Positions 28,001-38,422 of a stretch of 64,000 nt of DNA are shown here, in pieces. Each line of letters opens with the position of its first letter. Position 1 is the first letter of the stretch. Below the pieces are notes generated by a model, which saw only the letters and a list, made by a program, of their open reading frames with translations, searched no databases and was not told where the DNA came from. The translations under genes were made by a program, and so were the position numbers. The stretch is from Siphonodentalium dalli (Eukaryota; Mollusca; Scaphopoda; Gadilida; Siphonodentaliidae), in the NCBI GenBank assembly GCA_032622095.1, contig CP136069.1, positions 4,202,976 to 4,266,975 on the forward strand, given 5' to 3'.

Positions 28001-28460
28001 AAAGTTGGGGTGACTATTTCATTCATGATGTAAAACATTCAATGTTGGGGTGACTATTTCGTTCATGATGTAAAACATTCAATGTTGTGGTGACTATTTC
28101 ATTCATGATGTAAAACATTTAATGTTGGGGTGACTATTTCATTCATGATGTAAAACATTCAATTTTGGGGTGACTATTTCATTCATGATGTAAATCATCC
28201 AATGTTGGGGTGACTATTTCATTCATGACGTAAAACATTCAATGTTAGGGTGACTATTTCATTCATGATGTAAAACATCCAATGTTGGGGTGACTATTTC
28301 ATTCATGATGTAAAACATTTAAAGTTGGGGTGACTATTTCATTCATGATGTAAAACATCCAATGTTGGGGTGACTATTTCATTCATGATGTAAAACATCC
28401 AATGTTGTGGTGACTATTTCATTCATGATGTAAAACATTCAATGTTGGGGTGACTATTTC
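16033..28460. repeat. 12.4-kb satellite array of a 40-bp monomer (~310 copies)
   Basis: The monomer reads TTCAATGTTGGGGTGACTAT then TTCATTCATGATGTAAAACA, repeated head to tail about 310 times with no interruption by other sequence. Variation falls at a few sites: TCAATG/TTAATG/CCAATG, GGGG/TAGG/TGTGG, CATTC/CGTTC, AAAAC/AAATC, GATG/GACG. The variants form higher-order units. A 36-monomer block (1,440 bp) is repeated almost without change at about 22190-23580 and 23630-25020, and an 8-monomer unit (320 bp) is repeated three times at 27541-28330. There are stop codons in every frame and no spacers between repeats, so it is neither coding nor CRISPR. It lies wholly within intron 1 of the homeobox gene. 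Confidence 0.97.
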
Positions 28461-28552
28461 AACTTTATGAAGTTTTTTGTTTCGCATGTAAAATTTACAA
28501 AATTGCCGATACGAAGTCTTAGACGCTCACCGACGATAAACACATGTAGATA

Positions 28553-29590
28553 GTTTAAAGTGATGTGATACACTCAGATAGGGTGACCAAATAGAAATGT
28601 AGAATAATCTTGCTCAAAGTAGTTATTTTTGCGAATATAAATCAAAATTTACAACACACACCGTCATTCTTAGTGTCGGCGCACACGATCCCGCTTGTGT
28701 CCGGTAAATCCGGCTGCCGGATAAATCTGGCCCGATAAAATCGGGGGTTCAGCCCACAAGAGTCCGATTTTCACTCCGGTCATATGCATGCTATGGTCAC
28801 TATGCAGCTGTAGTAAATAGCTAATTGGTGTGGTCAGCCTATCTAGACATTTACTATAGCTAGTCATGGTGATTTTTATTAATATGTATTTCTAAAGACT
28901 AATATTTATTGATAATAAACTAAATAAATATATTAATAATAATATATTGAGGTCCCGGGCAACACAGTGAATACTGCCAATAGCCGTAAATTGGCGTAAT
29001 CTACCTTTCCACAGCTGCCACCCTTTTGTTGCGATTATTATATACGGGCACCTATTTTCTGCACATAGTTCTACCAGCCGTTGTTCCTTGTCGATTAATC
29101 AGAATTCTTGAATTTTCGAATAGCGGTCGCTGCTAACTATTCCGACATTTTGAATGATATTTTGGTCATGTGACAAGCAAAACACGCGCGTTGTCGTTGC
29201 CATCGCCACGAGCCGGATTTTCCGGATGAAATCAAACTCAGTTTGATCGGTCCGATTAAATCGGATCCAACAAAAACCGGCCCAAAGTTAGGCGCACACG
29301 ATCCCGGTTGTGCCCGATTTATCCGGCTGCAGCCGGATAAATCGGGGACAACCGGGATCGTGTGCGCCGCCACTTATATATCAATTAAATTCAATGACTC
29401 TCGCGGTGGCGAAATAATTTGCGTTTATTTATCGCCGTATGTTAGGTCCCGAATCGAGATGTAAATATTTACAATTGCGCGTTATTCAGGCGATGTTTTC
29501 TATGGAGTGGTGCATGTGGTAGATTTCGTTGAGATCTTCGGCGATGTTAGTAGAATTTCACATCCCCCCAGTTGGTACAGCGCCTGCAGT
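28553..29590. repeat. left arm of an inverted duplication (with inserted element)
   Basis: The segments 28553-28650 and about 29440-29590 match the reverse complement of 31670-31985, which lies next to exon 1. Landmarks: CTTGCTCAAAGTAGTTAT versus ATAACTACTTTGAGCAAG, GTAAATATTTACAATTG versus CAATTGTAAATATTTAC, and TTCGGCGATGTTA versus TAACATCGCCGAA. An unrelated element (28678-29368) interrupts this arm. The satellite ends about 90 bp before it. Confidence 0.8.
28678..29368. mobile_element. TIR element with a palindromic right end (GGCGCACACGATCCC family)
   Basis: Starts GGCGCACACGATCCCGCTTG and ends CGGGATCGTGTGCGCC. The right end is a complete 78-bp palindrome (29291-29368) centred on GGCTGCAGCC with arms GGCGCACACGATCCCGG...GATAAATC. 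The left end holds one arm plus part of the second. The 690-bp interior shows no coding. It interrupts the inverted-duplication arm at 28553-29590. Confidence 0.8.
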
Positions 29591-29637
29591 ACTAACTTAT
29601 CACTTTGATTCAACAATGTTAACAATGATTCAACATA

Positions 29638-29945
29638 ATATATATGGTAACATTCATAATTATATCAGTAAAATAAGGAGTAAATTTTCAGTAGTTCCAC
29701 ATGAAACTGTGCTGCTATATATATAACACTTTGCTTTAACATTGATTGATAAAATTGATTCTTGCGAGATAATTGCATGCTATTTACAGGTAAATTTCGA
29801 TACCATCGCTACAAGTGCATGGAACTATATACTTAGTTTTTGCTTCTCGTGTAGTTAGCTGTTTTATATGCATGTTTTCGTTCGTATTCTGATATGAAAA
29901 CATACCTGAAAAACATGCCGTGCAAACTTGCCAGTGTGTGAACGT
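29638..29945. repeat. empty-site relative of the 14.2-14.9 kb repeat
   Basis: In reverse orientation it matches the sequence on both sides of the piggyBac-type element at 14317-14719: AGTAGTTCCACATGAAACTG, CACTTTGCTTTAACATTGA, GCGAGATAATTGCATGC and TGCTTCTCGTGTAGTTAGCTG. It contains a single TTAA at 29736-29739 where the other copy carries the insertion. Confidence 0.8.
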
Positions 29946-30136
29946 ACCCTCATCCACTGTGTTATTGATAGCAATTTTTCCGGATATATAGGAGCGTTTT
30001 CCTCGATTCATAAACTATTATTTTATATATACCCCGGAGTGTATGTATATATAACTTTCTGAGAAGAGATAGACCATCTTTAAAAGCTCCCGTCATGCAA
30101 GGCTTCTATATATACAACACTCCCTCCCCCAGACGG

Positions 30137-30862
30137 CCCACTCTTATAACTAATGTGTAGAAACGATTACACATCAAATGTGTAAACTCGGTTAATACAC
30201 ATAGCAATGTGTAGTTTTACATACAAATACATTGACCAAGGGCTGTTATATAGTGTTATACACATAATGTGTATATTTTGTTACACACAATTGTGTAAGA
30301 ACGTAGAGCATGCGCATTGCGATGCCTTCAGTTTCATAGTCTGCTACATGACGACCATATAGTTTGAGTTTATTTTTTGGAATACAACCGCGTGATCTAC
30401 AGCGATCGTAGACAAGGAATGTAAGTTCAGAAATCCGACTATAGTGGGTATACTATTAATTTGGTTTGTTCAATTAAAACGAAAACTCACACATGACAGA
30501 GCAAAATATTACGTACCATTGTACGCCATGAAAGTTTTAACATATAAATCTTAATGTGTTATTCCTACTATATACCCACAGTTCGGAATACTGAACTTAC
30601 ATTCTTGTCTACGATCTATGTGTAAGAAATTAGAATCTACACAAAATGTGTAAGGGATATGTGTTGCTTTTATGCACACCGATGTGTATAAATGTGTATA
30701 AATTGACCCATTTATTGTGTAAAAATTGTTACACAGTTTGTGTACGTACATAAAACTACACATATACTACACAAATATGTTTAAGATCAAAAATGAATAA
30801 TGATTGTGTAGCAGGAGTACACATTTTGTGTAGAACACCTACACATTAGTCATAAGAGTGGG
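30137..30862. mobile_element. foldback-type TIR element rich in TGTGTA
   Basis: Ends CCCACTCTTATAACTAATG and CATTAGTCATAAGAGTGGG. A second, inner inverted pair is built on GATCGTAGACAAGGAATGTAAG (about 30402-30425) and its complement (about 30594-30617). TGTGTA or TACACA occurs many times through the body. Non-coding, about 726 bp. Confidence 0.8.
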
Positions 30863-31196
30863 ACCCAAGCAGACGACAGTAATCAGTGCATTGTTATCTC
30901 TGTCTGGGGCCCCATAAAGGGTTAATTTCTATATCACTGAAATAAGCAAACTATATACAAGTGTTCAAAGATGGTTTATATCCTATGGGCCACAATATAT
31001 TACAACAACATCATTTTTATAAATCCCGATTTCAAGACTACAATTTTTTTTATTTTGTTAATTAAATAAAGATAAAACTAAGATTGGGTATTTGATTTGT
31101 CTACAAAGGTATACCAAAGCGGTGTGGGATTTATATTTGAGACGTGATCGGCAGAGCATTATTCGACATTGAGAGGAACGTCGAAACATACAACTC

Positions 31197-31643
31197 TTAA
31201 AGGATCACTTAATTTTCGAACCCCAGATTACATTATATAAAAAATACATGTATGCCATATTATACCATTTGAAACATTGTATTATCAACTTATCCGGTGT
31301 AATAAACTGAGGACTGTTGAGTTGCCAACGTGTTTTAAAAAGCAGTTTTATTTTCAAAGCAGGGGGAACAACCCTAATTTATCCTGTATATTAAGGATAG
31401 AGGTCTTCTCCTTCCATTGAAAAAGTTTGAATTCTGTTGCATTCTGGGATCCAAGGGGGGGGGGGGGGGTCATTCTATAATTTCAGCAGTTTTCTATTTC
31501 TCTGTGGGCATCTTCTGAAACACAGATGTTTCAAATAGTGATGAATTATAGTATTTTAATCATATTTCATGGCATCGATTGTTATTAAAACCGTATATCA
31601 AGTCACTATAAAAAAAATAATCGAAAAATAAGTGGGCATTTAA
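31197..31643. mobile_element. short TIR element (AAAGGCCCACTTAATTTTCGA family), copy 3, inverse orientation
   Basis: Ends TTAAAGGATCACTTAATTTTC and ATAAGTGGGCATTTAA. The interior matches copy 2 in reverse (CCGTATATCAAGTCACTATA, TTCTGAAACACAGATGTTTC). It lacks the tandem expansion of copy 2. It contains a G run at about 31456-31469. Confidence 0.85.
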
Positions 31644-31669
31644 AGACATATTATGTACTTGTTCGGGTG

Positions 31670-31985
31670 TGTGTTAGCATTCAGGTGCTATGTCAACTGG
31701 AGGAATGTAGCATTTTAGTAACATCGCCGAAAATTCAAGCAAATCGACCGCATCACTCCATAGAAATCATCGTCTGAACTACCCTCAATTGTAAATATTT
31801 ACTTCTTATTCGGGACGCAACTGTCAGCGATAAACTAACGAAAACGATTTCACCATCGAGAATCACTGCAATTATTAAACATGTGCGTTGCCAATTTGGA
31901 TATAATATTTGTGAATATAACTACTTTGAGCAAGGTTATCCTCCATTTCTATTTGATCACCGGAGTGTTTCACATCACTTTAAAT
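31670..31985. repeat. right arm of the inverted duplication, beside exon 1
   Basis: Reverse-complement relative of parts of 28553-29590. It ends about 18 bp inside intron 1 from the exon 1 donor, so what was duplicated is the first ~330 bp of intron 1 rather than coding sequence. The arms are separated by about 2.1 kb of other elements. Confidence 0.75.
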
Positions 31986-32002
31986 TTTAAACTTTATCTC
32001 AC

Positions 32003-32093
32003 CTTGATGCCGATCGTAATCCACGCGCGGCGTATCGTCTGCGTCGCCTTCCAAATCGAGGATATCTCGCATCATAAACGTCCGTTTGGACAT
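32003..32093 (-). CDS. BarH-like homeobox gene, exon 1 (start, eh1 motif)
   Basis: ATG at 32093-32091 opens MSKRTFMMRDILDLEG..., 30 codons plus one base, ending at the strong donor CAAG|GTGAGAT (32003/32002). FMMRDIL at residues 6-12 fits the eh1 pattern F-x-[IVM]-x-x-[IL]-L, which NK- and Bar-type homeodomain proteins carry near the N-terminus and which binds Groucho/TLE co-repressors. The phase-1 end joins exactly to exon 2 (G|AA). The frame is open further upstream, with an in-frame ATG at 32175-32177, so the start is chosen because the eh1 motif normally sits very close to the N-terminus. The transcription start and promoter were not identified. Confidence 0.78.
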
Positions 32094-32605
32094 CGTTCTA
32101 CGTTCGTCGTAAGCGGAATTCAAAAGACAGATGTTACCACAAGGAAGCGGGACGACGGACTGGAACCTAAATGGCATTTCAAAGACGAAATTTGCGGGAG
32201 ATAACTCTTTTATTTTTTGGGATAGTTGTCTGAAGTGTTAGCTTAACGAAGCGGCTAAATTTGAATTACAATATTCAACAAGTATTATAGGATTTATCGC
32301 ATCAGCGAACAGATTTCCCCATCACCAATCGCCTGTGATTGTTCAACAAATTGGCGCTTCTTAATCACTTTCGAAATCGGGCAGAAATTGGTATAAACAC
32401 GTACTACACAGGCGTTGGCTAGCTGGACCCGATAATGTCGGTATTAGTGACGTACTACACATGCGTTGGCTAGCCAACCCCGATAATGTCGGCATTAGTA
32501 CAGATTAAGGTATAGTTTTGACTCTGTATATATTTACACACAATTGTAAAACCATTGGAGACTACATTCAGGGATGGTGATACATATGGTCTCTGTGTTG
32601 TGAGG
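32094..32605. other. upstream region of the homeobox gene
   Basis: About 500 bp 5' of exon 1. It has a direct duplication near 32400-32500 (ACTACACAGGCGTTGGCTAGC and ACTACACATGCGTTGGCTAGC, each followed by CCCGATAATGTCGG). It should hold the promoter, but I see no convincing core element. Confidence 0.45.
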
Positions 32606-33226
32606 CAGGTGGGGGTAAATAAGGTATCTCCCTTACGGGGTCGGGTGAGGGTAAATACAGGGTTTCCGCCTTACGGGGGCAGGTGGGGGGGGGGGGGTAA
32701 ATAAGGTGGCGGGTGGGGGTAAATAAGGTATCTTCCTTACGGGGTCGGGTGAGGGTAAATAAGGTATCTTCCTTACGGGGGCGGGTGAGGGTAAATACAG
32801 GGTTTCCGCCTTACGGGGGCAGGTGGGGGTAAATAGGGTCTCCGTTGTGGGGGTAAATATGGTCTCCGTTGTGGATGCTATTTGAGGGTTCCATTCTGTG
32901 TGTCGGGGGGGGGGAGGTAGAGCGTCTCCGTTGTAGGGGACGGCTAGATGGTGTCCGTTGTGGGGGCGGATAGAGGATCCCCGTTGTGGTGGAGGAGGTA
33001 GAGGGTCTCCGTTGTAGGGGACGGCTAGAGGGTGTCCGTTGCGGGGCGGATAGAGGATCCCCGTTGTGGTGGAGGAGGTAGAGGGTCTCCGTTGTAGGGG
33101 ACGGCTAGAGGATGTCCGTTGCGGGGGCGGATAGAGGATCCCCGTTGTAGTGGAGGAGGTAGAGGGTCTCCGTTGTGGGGGATATTTGAGGGTCTCCGTT
33201 ATGGGGGGGGGGGGTAGAGGGTAAAA
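32606..33226. repeat. G-rich minisatellite upstream of the homeobox gene
   Basis: Variable units such as GGGTAAATAAGGTATCTTCC, TTACGGGGGCGGGTGAGGG and, in the second half, GGAGGTAGAGGGTCTCCGTTG with GGGACGGCTAGAGG. It contains several G runs of 8-13. A proline-rich reading frame on the minus strand comes from the repeat and is not a gene. The array starts about 510 bp upstream of the exon 1 start codon. Confidence 0.9.
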
Positions 33227-33460
33227 TAATCCATAACCCCCATTAAATAAAGCAACCACGGTACAGTACAATCACAATTGCATTGGACTTATACGAGTTA
33301 TCCAATTGAGTGGCGCGGGCCACGACGAAAACACATATAAAGACCGTACACCTGGCGCTGAAATATAGGCACATAATGAGTTATTTGCTTTTTTTGTTTT
33401 TATTTAATAAAATAAAAAATTTAAATCAAAATTTTTAAAACATAACGCTGTTATAACCTC

Positions 33461-33600
33461 CACCAGGGTACCCGGAGTCACCGCACCAAATTTGGTTGAA
33501 ATCGGACCAGCAGTCTGGGAGACAAATCCGGACAGACGTACGGACATATATATATAGACATATCTTTCTCATATATATATATAGATATGACAGACATTGA
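33461..33600. repeat. fragment of a dispersed mollusc-type repeat
   Basis: ACCTCCACCAGGGTACCCGG, CCAAATTTGGTTGAAATCGG and GACAGACGTACGGAC followed by a TATATA tract. This is the style of the other dispersed repeats at 41.3, 46.6 and 56.9 kb. Non-coding. Confidence 0.55.
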
Positions 33601-33740
33601 TGTTTTCCTTCGACCACACTTTTAATACGTCCATACAATAAGCACCATGTGTGCACACATACTATTCTAATGATACTAATCCTTATTCTAATTTACAACC
33701 TGTTATAAAACATTCACCCACTTATATACTCATGTTTTTC

Positions 33741-34014
33741 TGTCACTATATATAGTATTGTGTTTGGTGTCACTATATATAGTATTGTGTTTGGTGTCAC
33801 TATATATAGTATTGTGTTTGGTGTCACTATATATAGTATTGTGTTTGGTGTCACTATATATAGTATTGTGTTTGGTGTCACTATATATAGTATTGTGTTT
33901 GGTGTCACTATATATAGTATTGTGTTTGGTGTCACTATATATAGTATTGTGTTTGGTGTCACTATATATAGTATTGTGTTTGGTGTCACTATATATAGTA
34001 TTGTGTTTGGTGCA
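33741..34014. repeat. 27-bp minisatellite, ten copies
   Basis: Perfect repeats of GTCACTATATATAGTATTG followed by TGTTTGGT. Each unit contains the palindrome ACTATATATAGT. Since 27 is a multiple of three, several frames stay open on both strands (for example FGVTIYSIV repeated); these are not genes. Confidence 0.97.
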
Positions 34015-36680
34015 GGTTGAGAGCGGTTTGTGGTTGACTTTGCATGGTGGCTATTTGGTGCCAGGCGGTCGCGAACCGAACCATTTGTGGCAATGTACTG
34101 AACAGTGCACTATACATTGTAGGGGGGAGGACCTTATTATTGTATTCGGTAAATAAATCCATCAATGTCGGTATTAACCAGGCAATTCTTTAAGGATTGG
34201 CCATTATAAATGGACAATCCGTACCTAAATTTTCATTAATTAATGGTCAATCCGACCACGCGTGGCACGCGAGCTTGGGATTGTCCACTAAATCACGACA
34301 TATATAGATAATCCTGCATGTTAGCTTCATATTTAATATTAAGGGTAATAACTGTATAAAGAATGTACCTTTTCTAAATAACGGCGATTTGTATGAGAAG
34401 AAGTGTTTTTGACGAAATAACGGAGATATTTGAAGAAGAGTTTTTGACGAAATAACGGAAATATTTGAAGAAGTGTTTTAAAAGAGCGTTCACCCCCCCC
34501 CCCCCCCCTCCCCCCCCCCACAACAGAGACCATATAAACACGTCCGTGTACCATAACCGTATATATAACCAGAGCGATGTACGAAATGTACCTTTAAAAG
34601 GCGTGGTAAAATCGTGTTATCTTTTCCAATGAAAAGCTATTACACGGCTGATTGTAAAATTTCTCACAGTTTCCTCGAAAGCTTTAGATCACATTATTAC
34701 CTCCCTTGACGAAAGCTTTAGATCTTTGACGTATTATTTCCGCGAGCAGGAAGCGTAATTACCTAAAAATTACATCAGAATTGGGGGAATTTTTGAATTT
34801 TAAACTTCATTCTTCTGAAATTGTTTTCTAATAGGCGCCTTTGAGTGTCATTTGTGGCCGACCAATGAGATGGCGGACTGTTTAATGAGAAGAGAGAGCA
34901 TTAGGACACCAGTTATCGACGGCAACGCGGCCGCCTGAGAGAAGAAGCGGCGCGGAAAATCTCTAAATGCCTCGTATTCTGTGAATCTCGGTCGTATTGG
35001 AGATTAGCATTCCTGATTGCCGGCAGCCGATGTAAAGAGTCTTTGATTGCCTCCCTTATTAGTGACGTTTCCGCCCCATTATCTTTGTTTTCCTTCTCCG
35101 CTAAACTATATCAATTCGCCCCGTCGGTGTCACTATCAGGAAGGGAGCGATTATAGCCACCAGTTTGTTGGGTGATACGATCAGCTCACACCTCTACACA
35201 CATTATATGTCTGAAGTATTGACTAACAAGAAAACCAATGTCAAGATCATATATCATAAACCCATGATTGTAATTATAGAATATATATAATATATTGGTT
35301 TCACTAATGACCAACTCATAATGTCTTTAAACAGACTGTGTAGGAACTGTTACATCGGAAGTCGTTCTATCGCCAGTTTGTGATGGTTCTTGACTGATTT
35401 GTGACGGTTCCTTATGATCGAAATTATAAATTTTCGCGAATTTTTGAGTTAAAACACAATTTTTTGGAGCCATCTAGCTGATAATTCGATTAATTGTTCC
35501 ATTCCCATCACAATCGGTGGCCCAAATCGAGCATAATATTAACGAACATTCCATTGTGTGTGTCATAACAACGACGAAAACCGCGAATTTTGATATTTGT
35601 TTGGTTTCTCTCCTGACCGAGTCGTTTCTCTCACCATTTAATCGGTTTTATTTCGGCTAAAGAATTTGCCATGTTGATCAGCCTGATTCATGATAATTTG
35701 TTTTCACAGTAACTATAGGCCTACACGTTGTCATGGACGCTCTTTCGAAAATTGGACAAATGAAAACCGCGGCACGAACTTTGAGTGTTCAGTCGAGCGT
35801 TACAAACATATGAATACGGCTGAAATGAACAGACATAAGTATAGTATAGTGTCCATAAGAAGCAGAAACGTGCAATATAGACATCAACTACTTGTTCAAA
35901 TGTTTCTAGCAAATGTTGAGTTTTCGAGTTGTTTTTTCACTGAAATGCTAATGGGATTCTCGTTCCGCGCTTTGACGTCATCCGGGGACGTCGTGTGGGG
36001 CGACGGTTATAGAATCGCCCATTTTTCTTAAAGTGTCACTACGCGATGTGACACTCGTCTACTGCAACGTCTATGCACTGATAGATCAGGTCACGCGCTA
36101 GCCTCTCGACCAATCAAAATCAAATGCCCGTATTTCGACCAAAACGAAAGTAGTTGTAATTATATTCTGTTAATTTGAATGGACATGGCTCATTCGAGCT
36201 TCCAAATTTTGTCTAAGTAATTTCTAAGGATGTATAAGATTGGTTGCAAATACAAGAAATGTTGATAAGTATATATACCGGCCTCATATGCCCTGAGAAA
36301 TACATACTGTGGTCAGAGCCCTTTTCCAGCTGTTTACAATTTTTCTCACAGAAGTGAACCAAGGGCTCTTTGTTTCTATACCATATCAAGAATAGACTAA
36401 CACGGAACGCTCTTTTCTGTTCCATGTCGTGCAAATGGCTGTTTTTGTTTGGAACATCGGGTTCAAAGTTGTATTTGTCATTACTCCAATATGTCTTTCT
36501 GTGACATTATTATACTGCTCGTAGAAAGGTATTTCAAGTATTTATCGAGCTATTTCTATATCGGGAAAACTTAAAAGCGACTATTAGCGACTATTTTGGA
36601 GCGCAAACCATCAAGTGACTTTAATTGATAAATGAAGGTCTGTGGTTGAAAGTTCCAGGTGGGATATGTGTTCAATTCTA
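34015..36680. other. intergenic region without recognised genes
   Basis: Contains a short inverted pair around 34195-34275 (GGATTGGCCATTATAAATGG...), a long C run at about 34491-34519, and a ~105-bp copy of homeobox intron 2 sequence at 35236-35335. A full CRE-type palindrome TGACGTCA is at 35973-35980, followed closely by GGGGACGTCG. The longest open frame (35690-36031, 113 codons) shows no recognisable domain. Confidence 0.5.
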
Positions 36681-36860
36681 GCCATGGTTGGGGCGATTAC
36701 ATGCCAATGTAATCGATTACGATTACAATTACTTTTGATTTACATTATTACGATTATTGATTACATTTTTTTCAAATGTAATTGATTGCGATTACAATTA
36801 CTTCAGTAAAATGTAACTGATTACTTTTCGATTACATCTGATTACAATTTTTAGTTTCCA
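36681..36860. repeat. degenerate GATTACA-type simple repeat
   Basis: About 180 bp of shuffled GATTACAATTAC, TAATCGATTAC and ATGTAATTGATT phrases, full of TAAT/ATTA cores. Non-coding. It lies 60 bp before a piggyBac-type element. Confidence 0.75.
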
Positions 36861-36921
36861 ACCATTTTGATCCCATAGGAATAAATAATGAAATAAATCA
36901 AATTAAAATATCAAATGTTAT

Positions 36922-37305
36922 TTAACCCTTTACCCAACAGAACGGCCCTGTGCCAATGCATTCTCTTATATATGCGAGTCGACCATATGTCGCCTCGCAT
37001 ATATAAGAGAATGCATTGGCTTAACACATTAAAAATTATAAAATTGTTAAAGAATGTAAGAAAAAATGGTAAAAAGTGTTTAGGCCAATGCATTCTCTTA
37101 TATATGCGAGGCGACCTATGGTCGACTCGCATATATAAGAGAATGCATTGGCACAGGGCATAACTGTAACTATTACAATGTGGTCAAGGAGCCGGTTCCA
37201 ATGATATCCATATTTGTATAGTTTTATTGAGACAGACCGAAGATATTTTAGGCTGTTGAAGCTTTATTTGGCCGGTTTTGGCCGGTTTGTTGGGTAAAGG
37301 GTTAA
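36922..37305. mobile_element. piggyBac-type short element with hairpin segments, copy 2 (inverse)
   Basis: TTAACCCTTTACCCAACAGA at 36922 and GTTGGGTAAAGGGTTAA ending at 37305. The two 69-bp palindromes lie next to the left end (about 36952-37020 and 37083-37153), and the ~130-bp unique block (CACATTG, CCGAAGATATTTTAGGCTG) next to the right end, so the copy is inverted relative to 14317-14719. Confidence 0.88.
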
Positions 37306-37360
37306 TAACAAAATAAAAAACAACTATATAATACGTAAACAAGGAACGACTGAACGAATA

Positions 37361-37592
37361 GAACAATCAAGCAATAAGCACATAATCTTATAGAACAATC
37401 AAGCAATAAGCACATAATCTTATAGAACAATCAAGCAATAAGCACATAATCTTATAGAACAATCAAGCAATGAGCACATAATCTTAGAACAATCAAGCAA
37501 TAAGCACATAATCTTATAGAACAATCAAGCAATAAGCACATAATCTTATAGAACAATCAAGCAATAAGCACATAATCTTATAGAACAATCAA
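37361..37592. repeat. 32-bp minisatellite, eight copies
   Basis: GAACAATCAAGCAATAAGC with ACATAATCTTATA repeated at 37361, 37393, 37425, 37457, 37487 (preceded by a 30-bp unit), 37519, 37551 and 37583. It runs directly into the broken left end of the next piggyBac-type copy. Confidence 0.95.
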
Positions 37593-37971
37593 GCTTCAAA
37601 TAAAGCCAAATAAAGCTTCAACAGCCTAAAATATCTTCGGTCTGTCTCAATAGAACCATACAAATATGGATATCATTGGAACCGGCTCCTCGACCACATT
37701 GTGATGGTTACAGTTATACCCTGTGCCAATGCATTCTCTTATATATGCGAGTCGACCATAGGTCGCCTCGCATATATAAGAGAATGCATTGGCCTAAAAA
37801 AAATCTTTTTTAAACACTTTTTACCATTTTTTCTTACATTCTTTAACAATTTTATAATTTTTAATGTGTTAAGCCAATGCATTCTCTTATATATGCGAGG
37901 CGACCTGTGGTCGACTCGCATATATAAGAGAATGCATTGACACAGGGCCGTTCTGTTGGGTAAAGGGTTAA
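37593..37971. mobile_element. piggyBac-type short element, copy 3, left end lost
   Basis: Same layout as copy 1: the unique block (AAATAAAGCTTCAACAGCC), then two palindromes (about 37727-37793 and 37873-37939), then the right end GTTGGGTAAAGGGTTAA at 37971. The outer left end has been replaced by the 32-bp minisatellite. Confidence 0.85.
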
Positions 37972-38422
37972 GCATACAAGGAAAACAAAGCCACGCGTGA
38001 GATCCTGTCTGAATCTAAAACATACACAAAGAAAGGGCGGTGCAGTCATGGTCTAAATTCATTTCCACTATCATCCCACATGCCCACAAACTAGCACCGT
38101 GTGTATTGTTATTATCTGATTGGATCTCGTCGGTGAGACGATTGCTGGACGCCAACAAAATTGTTCTTTTGTTCATGGTCAAGAAGTGTGGGTACATTAT
38201 GCATTATGGTCTTCTACGCCTTAGCAGAAAGGCATCCGTCAAATGTTAGGCTTTCAACATTCGAAGCCATATACAGAAGTTGCCCGGGTACGTCAGTGCA
38301 TTAGATGAGTATGTGAATTGATGAACTATATATTGAGAAGTGGCTGTTTGGGAAGATCACCAGATGTGCATGTTGTTATCCCCATTAGGTCACCAAAGCT
38401 GAAACTACGCAGATAGTAGATA

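Noticed and set aside
16033-28460. CRISPR-like array
   Set aside because: The 40-bp units are contiguous with no unique spacers, in clearly animal DNA with spliced genes.
32633-33271. 212-codon proline-rich minus-strand frame
   Set aside because: It follows a G-rich minisatellite; no domain, no splice context, and the composition is entirely that of the repeat.
33714-34156. Repeated hydrophobic frames (LVSLYIVLC, FGVTIYSIV) resembling membrane segments
   Set aside because: Products of a perfect 27-bp repeat open in several frames on both strands.
35690-36031. 113-codon plus-strand frame as a possible gene
   Set aside because: No recognisable domain, no splice or promoter support; length is within chance for this amount of sequence.
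36681-36860. GATTACA-rich stretch as a homeodomain-bound enhancer
   Set aside because: The TAAT cores follow from a degenerate simple repeat; nothing else points to regulation.
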